From: Shouchella oshimensis
GTDB lineage: Bacteria > Bacillota > Bacilli > Bacillales > Bacillaceae_D
NCBI RefSeq assembly: GCF_002019765.1
Contig: NZ_KV917380.1
Span: forward strand, 548,707-612,706
DNA length: 64,000 nt
Direction: 5' to 3'
Shown here: positions 60,449-64,000 of the stretch, piece by piece
How positions within the stretch are numbered: the stretch's first letter is position 1
Layout of the letters: each line of letters starts with the position of its first letter
Program-made: the position numbers and the translations under genes
The notes under the pieces: model-generated
Told to the model about the DNA's origin: nothing
The model's input: only the letters and a program-made list of their open reading frames with translations
The model's database searches: none

Positions 60449-60871
60449 TCAAGAAGATTTCATATCATGAACAATTGCTTCCATGGTGACAGAAGCCAAT
60501 TGGTCTTCGAGTGCTTTTTGCGCAGAGTGGAGGACGGGTGTTAACGTTAGTTGAATGTTGTTCCCTACTTCGCAATCAATGGTAGGTGCTTTATGAACAG
60601 AGAATAGTTCATTTTCCTTTACCGCATGAACAGCATGATAGACATCTAACAACGTAATCTCACTCAAGTTTTTTGCTAGTTTTGCCCCAGCTACGCCTGG
60701 TTTTACATCAATTAAATGAGCTTTCTTTAGCATCCCCATCAGTTTACGGATGAGAGCTGGGTTCGTGTTAACGCTAGCGGCAATGAATTCTGATGTGATC
60801 GCCGTTTCTTGGTTGAATTCGAGTAATGCAAGAATATGAACGCCAACAGTGAATCGACTGCTGATGGTCAT
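60449..60871 (-). CDS. ywnA: Rrf2-family transcriptional regulator (YwnA-like)
   Basis: 140 residues. Winged HTH (RFTVGVHILALLEFNQETAI, TSEFIAASVNTNPALIRKLM, LKKAHLIDVKPGVAGAKLAK), and only one Cys (DCEV), so it lacks the three-cysteine cluster of NsrR/IscR. It is divergent from a YwnB-like gene, the same pairing as in B. subtilis ywnA-ywnB. It likely senses a thiol-reactive or redox signal. Confidence 0.88.
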   Translation of the reverse strand: MTISSRFTVGVHILALLEFNQETAITSEFIAASVNTNPALIRKLMGMLKKAHLIDVKPGVAGAKLAKNLSEITLLDVYHAVHAVKENELFSVHKAPTIDCEVGNNIQLTLTPVLHSAQKALEDQLASVTMEAIVHDMKSS

Positions 60872-60925
60872 GGTGTCACCTTCTTTTTCCTTCGCTTTTG
60901 CTTCAGTATAGCATAGAAAAAAAGG

Positions 60926-60979
60926 TTGACAAACGAATTAGATGTAACTATTATGATTACAAGTAACTAATTTAATTAC
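60926..60979 (+). promoter_or_regulatory. SigA promoter and duplicated operator of the ywnB-like gene
   Basis: TTGACA (60926-60931), 17-base spacer, TATTAT (60949-60954). Two near-identical 17-mers, GTAACTATTATGATTAC (60944-60960) and GTAACTAATTTAATTAC (60963-60979), each with GTAA/TTAC ends, are spaced 19 bases apart, two helical turns. The first covers the -10 element. Confidence 0.78.
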
Positions 60980-61007
60980 AGGTTTACCACTCAAGGAGGA
61001 AAAACAG

Positions 61008-61640
61008 ATGAAAATAGGTGTAATCGGAGCAAATGGGAAAGCAGGGCAACTCGTCGTTAAAGAAGCGTTGAATCGAGGGCATGAAGTGATTGGCTTCGTG
61101 CGCGATTCGAGTAAGGTCAGTGAGTCGATAGAGGTTAAAGAAATAGATGTGTTCCATTTGTCGGGTGACGATGTAAAGGATTTTGATGTGGTTGTGAGTG
61201 CGTACGGTGCATTCGATACTGAATTGTTTGTGCGTGCTGGAGACGCTTTTATAAAAGCTTTTAGCGAAACCGATACGCCGCTAATCATTATTGGTGGGGC
61301 AGGAAGTCTTTATGTGGATAAGGAAAAGGGCTTACGCTTACTTGATACCCCTGATTTTCCAGAGGCATATAAACCCATCGCGAAAGGTGCAGGCCTTATG
61401 CTGGAAAAGTTGCTGGAGACGACAAGCTTAACATGGACCTACATGAGTCCAGCGGCATTCTTTGATGCGGAAGGCAAGCGTACAGGTACGTATACAAAAG
61501 GAAAAGACCAGCTCATTTTGAATCAAGCCGGTGAAAGCTATATTAGCTATGCTGACTTTGCTATAGCTGTACTGGATGAAGTTGAACAGCCGCAGCACCG
61601 GAATGAACGATTCACCGTTGTAGGGAACAGCTCGGTTTGA
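61008..61640 (+). CDS. ywnB: NAD(P)H-binding protein, YwnB-like
   Basis: 210 residues, ATG after AAGGAGG. KIGVIGANGKAGQLVVKEAL (NAD(P) loop G-x2-G-x2-G), PLIIIGGAGSLYVD, WTYMSPAAFFDAEGKRTG. It is an atypical extended SDR without Y-x3-K, close to flavin-reductase-like/NmrA-type proteins. Control by the divergent Rrf2 gene suggests a role in redox or electrophile stress. Confidence 0.88.
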   Translation: MKIGVIGANGKAGQLVVKEALNRGHEVIGFVRDSSKVSESIEVKEIDVFHLSGDDVKDFDVVVSAYGAFDTELFVRAGDAFIKAFSETDTPLIIIGGAGSLYVDKEKGLRLLDTPDFPEAYKPIAKGAGLMLEKLLETTSLTWTYMSPAAFFDAEGKRTGTYTKGKDQLILNQAGESYISYADFAIAVLDEVEQPQHRNERFTVVGNSSV

Positions 61641-61701
61641 TCGCCTAATAGAACGGATTGTGAGCCTTATAAACCATTTTTGAAAGATCCAATAAGTGAA
61701 G

Positions 61702-61744
61702 CCTCTGCTGTGAGTGTACCCAAACTCATACCAGAGGTTTTTTG
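61702..61744 (+). terminator. Terminator after the ywnB-like gene
   Basis: CCTCTG pairs with CAGAGG, with GAGT/ACTC stacked inside, followed by six T. Confidence 0.82.
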
Positions 61745-61826
61745 TAGTAAGGAAGTCAATAAATTTATAGATGTTATATTAATTTTATGGACTTTTTTAA
61801 CGAAAGGATTCTGTCATAATACATAG

Positions 61827-61840
61827 TGAAAGCGATTTCA
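61827..61840. promoter_or_regulatory. CcpA cre site before the sugar-binding protein gene
   Basis: TGAAAGCGATTTCA matches the cre consensus TGWAARCGNTTNCW. It lies 18-31 bases before the start, in the leader, a repressing position. Confidence 0.82.
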
Positions 61841-61857
61841 TAAAAGGGGGAATGAGC

Positions 61858-63159
61858 TTGTTCAATCAATTAAAAGGCGGGAAAATCGTCTATACAGGTG
61901 CAACGATAGGGATGTTGACCCTGCTTGCAGCTTGCGGTGGAAGTACAGAAGATGCAGATGGGTCAGGGAATGGTGATGCGGTAGAGCTGAGCTTCTGGGC
62001 TTCAGCAAATCCAGATCGAGATGACTTTAAATTAACGATGGATCGAGTGGAACAATTTAATGAAGAACACGATGACATTCAATTAAAAATTGAAACCACA
62101 CCGCATGCTGATTATCGGACGCGGTTAAATACACAAGCGGCAGGAGGGCAGCTGCCGGATATTTTTCAAGTGTGGCCAGGAGCGGAACTTCAACCTCTTG
62201 TGGATGGCAATGCAGTAGGCTCCCTTAACGCTATTGTGGATAATTGGACTGACAATGGCTTGTTAAATGAAGACGCCCTTGCCGATTTTACGTTTGATGG
62301 AGAGGTGTATGCCATTCCTTCTGTTCAGAATCCAACAAGCTTTGTCTTTTATAATGTCGATATGCTTGAAGAATTGGGCTATGATGAATTTCCGCAGACG
62401 TATGATGCGTTTAAGAAACTGATTACGGATTTACGTGGAGACGATACGACTCCTATTGCTTTAGGCAATTCGGCTTCATGGGTGCTGCAATCGGTTTACA
62501 TTTCAACGATTGCTGATCGGTTTACAGGCAATGATTTTATTCCACAAGTACTTGAAGGAGAGCGGTCGTTCACAGATTCAGATTTCGTTGATGCTCTTGG
62601 GGTGATAGAAGAGCTTGTTGAAATAGAAGCCTTTAATGAAGATTTGAACACCATTGATGATAACCAGATGATTGAATACTTTTTACAAGAGCGCTCTGCC
62701 ATGGTCATTGACGGGAACTGGGGTGCGATTAGCATCTTAACCAATAAACCGGATGACGTGAATGTTGGGATTGCCCCGTTTCCTTTAGGAGATTCAGGAA
62801 CCATCTCCACTGTTTATGGAAATTCATGGTCGCTGAACGCAGACTTATCGGATGAAAAACGAGAAGCAGCTGAGGCATTTTTAAAATGGATGTTTGATGA
62901 AGAATTTTATCAAGAGCTAATTGGCGTAGGTCGGGTTGTCGCTGCAGACGTCGATATGCCTGAAGATGCGGATCTGGATCCACTCTTTTTAGATATGCTT
63001 GCACTTTCTCAAGATGCTCCGCCAGCACCAGTATATGACGCTGTTCTTCCTCAGGCCATAAACAACGTCCTGCAAAATGAGCTACAAGCCATTACGATCG
63101 GACGGTCAACGCCAGAAGAAGCTGCACAGAATATCCAAAATACGGTAAACGCACAATGA
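61858..63159 (+). CDS. Carbohydrate ABC transporter substrate-binding lipoprotein
   Basis: 433 residues from TTG 61858, seven bases after AAAAGGGGG; ATG 61852 lies only one base after it. Lipobox TLLAAC. SBP_bac_1 fold: ELSFWASANPDRDDFKL, RLNTQAAGGQLPDIFQVWPG, GNWGAISILTNKPDDVNVGI, EAAEAFLKWMFDEEF. It binds an oligosaccharide at the cell surface. The following sensor kinase and a cre site suggest a regulated plant- or algal-sugar system; permease genes would lie beyond the window. Confidence 0.93.
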   Translation: MFNQLKGGKIVYTGATIGMLTLLAACGGSTEDADGSGNGDAVELSFWASANPDRDDFKLTMDRVEQFNEEHDDIQLKIETTPHADYRTRLNTQAAGGQLPDIFQVWPGAELQPLVDGNAVGSLNAIVDNWTDNGLLNEDALADFTFDGEVYAIPSVQNPTSFVFYNVDMLEELGYDEFPQTYDAFKKLITDLRGDDTTPIALGNSASWVLQSVYISTIADRFTGNDFIPQVLEGERSFTDSDFVDALGVIEELVEIEAFNEDLNTIDDNQMIEYFLQERSAMVIDGNWGAISILTNKPDDVNVGIAPFPLGDSGTISTVYGNSWSLNADLSDEKREAAEAFLKWMFDEEFYQELIGVGRVVAADVDMPEDADLDPLFLDMLALSQDAPPAPVYDAVLPQAINNVLQNELQAITIGRSTPEEAAQNIQNTVNAQ

Positions 63160-63176
63160 TGCTATAGTAAAAGACA

Positions 63177-63217
63177 AAGAGCAGACCATTCTTCAGTAGA
63201 ATCGTACTGCTCTTTTC
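63177..63217 (+). terminator. Terminator/attenuator between binding protein and sensor kinase
   Basis: AAGAGCAG pairs with CTGCTCTT, with ATTCT/AGAAT stacked inside, followed by TTCC. Partial termination here would keep kinase levels below those of the binding protein. Confidence 0.75.
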
Positions 63218-63249
63218 CAACTACTCATATAAAGGGATTGTCGCTTACG

Positions 63250-64000
63250 ATGAAAAATGGGGTGTCGTTTCGTCATTGGAGTTTACGCTGGAAGTCAATT
63301 TTGATTTTATTGTCACTGATTCTTATTCCTGCATTAACCATTAGTTTATTGGTTTACTATCAGTCCAACTCCATTTTAGAAAAGCAAGTCATTGAACGGA
63401 ATGAACAAAACTTGCGTCATATTGAATCAAGCTTACTCGGTGTCATGGAAGAAGTAGAGGAATTATCAAGCTACATTATTTACAGCCAAGAATTTCGGCA
63501 ATACTTTACTCTCCCTGTTGAGGGGGCTGGCAGTCATCCAGAAGAGATGCAGCGGCTCCGAGATCATATTCGAGGCTTCTTTACGTTTCATTTAAACAAT
63601 AAACCGTACTTTCACTCGGCGCAGATTGAAGGAATGAACGGTTCCCAACTTCACCTTGGAGAGAGGATAAGCGGGGATGAAACAAAGTGGGAAGAAGCGG
63701 CTAGAGGAGAGCTTGGAAGGGTAGTGTGGACAGACCCTTACGTACTCACACGAAGCGGCTGGGAGACAGGAGAGTATACGATCGTTTCACTTTTTCGGAT
63801 CATCAATAATTTGTACGATATTACTGAACCGATTGGGAATGTACGCATTCGTTTAGACGAACGGGAGTTATTTTCCCACATCACAAGTGGCTATTTGCAT
63901 CCAAATGATGACATGATTTTGATGCAAGAAGAAGGTCTCGTGCTCTCTCATCGCAATGCCGATCTTGTTGGGAATCGGTTCGCTAATCAAGACGTTGTTC
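63250..64000 (+). CDS. YesM-like two-component sensor histidine kinase, 3' end missing
   Basis: Open from ATG 63250 to the window end (250 residues). SLRWKSILILLSLILIPALT is a first transmembrane helix (~12-35), then an extracytoplasmic sensory domain (~40-250) with EEVEELSSYIIYSQEFRQYF and the Cache-like VVWTDPYVLTR, GNVRIRLDERELFSHI. YesM-type kinases placed next to sugar-binding proteins sense oligosaccharides and act with AraC-type YesN regulators. Kinase domains lie beyond the edge. The ribosome site (AAAGGGA) is rather distant. Confidence 0.85.
   Translation, partial: MKNGVSFRHWSLRWKSILILLSLILIPALTISLLVYYQSNSILEKQVIERNEQNLRHIESSLLGVMEEVEELSSYIIYSQEFRQYFTLPVEGAGSHPEEMQRLRDHIRGFFTFHLNNKPYFHSAQIEGMNGSQLHLGERISGDETKWEEAARGELGRVVWTDPYVLTRSGWETGEYTIVSLFRIINNLYDITEPIGNVRIRLDERELFSHITSGYLHPNDDMILMQEEGLVLSHRNADLVGNRFANQDVV

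Noticed and set aside
1-64000. tRNA, rRNA, CRISPR arrays, prophage genes and replication origins
   Set aside because: I looked for tRNA-like cloverleaf ends, regularly spaced repeats, phage structural genes and DnaA-box clusters and saw none that I could support.

Overview
The window reads as a chromosomal segment of a low-to-mid GC, motile, Gram-positive Bacillaceae bacterium, probably alkaliphilic or salt-tolerant. Reasons: B. subtilis-type Shine-Dalgarno sites with frequent TTG/GTG starts; a hag flagellin gene with a SigD-like promoter and CsrA-type leader; CcpA cre sites; Rap-Phr pairs; YueI and YwnA/YwnB homologues; an EAR-type RNA in front of an epsC homologue; and many lipoproteins with very acidic mature parts. 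No rRNA, tRNA, CRISPR array or prophage was seen.

Layout. 1-4408: 3' end of an ECF sigma factor gene, an overlapping membrane protein, an ABC ATPase and two ABC permeases, apparently one operon. 4454-9153: small membrane proteins, then an iron-uptake group (siderophore-binding lipoprotein with a Fur-like box, a Btr-like AraC/binding-protein fusion, a FhuF-like reductase). 9259-16699: cell-wall, exported and lipoprotein genes, flagellin, and a DoxX gene with two Rex/Fnr-type operators. 16896-19347: a cre-controlled GH16 laminarinase. 20352-24982: an RpiR regulator, then a ketose PTS operon (1-phosphofructokinase type kinase, EIIBC, EIIA, class II aldolase).

25018-35048 is an accessory region: an intergenic repeat, an intact IS110 transposase with a candidate bridge-RNA region, a rhomboid protease, an XRE/membrane-protein cassette facing a possible bacteriocin-like secreted protein, two tandem Rap-Phr pairs, and small membrane proteins and lipoproteins. 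Two direct repeats of about 120-165 bp (29745 and 34358), one of them in a decayed gene fragment, flank the Rap-Phr part.

35325-51446 is an exopolysaccharide locus: terminator, EAR-type antitermination RNA, second terminator, membrane 4,6-dehydratase, aminotransferase, initiating phosphosugar transferase, an LpxD-like acyltransferase, a PIG-L deacetylase, a DegT-fold protein, a FemAB/GNAT-like transferase, an ATP-grasp ligase, an epimerase, two GT4 glycosyltransferases, a Wzy-like polymerase, a Wzx-like flippase and UDP-glucose dehydrogenase. The middle genes are much more AT-rich than the ends, as in an exchangeable serotype-like cassette. The deacetylase, ATP-grasp and FemAB-like set suggests a polymer carrying amino-acid or other amide-linked substituents.

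51482-64000: an XRE regulator divergent from a small-protein gene, a GAF histidine kinase with NarL-type response regulator, a VOC protein, a QueA paralogue overlapping an SDR gene, a RelE/ParE-type toxin-antitoxin pair, glycerate kinase with a GntP permease, a divergent Rrf2/NAD(P)-binding pair with duplicated operator, and the start of a cre-controlled sugar ABC system with its YesM-like sensor kinase, cut by the window edge.
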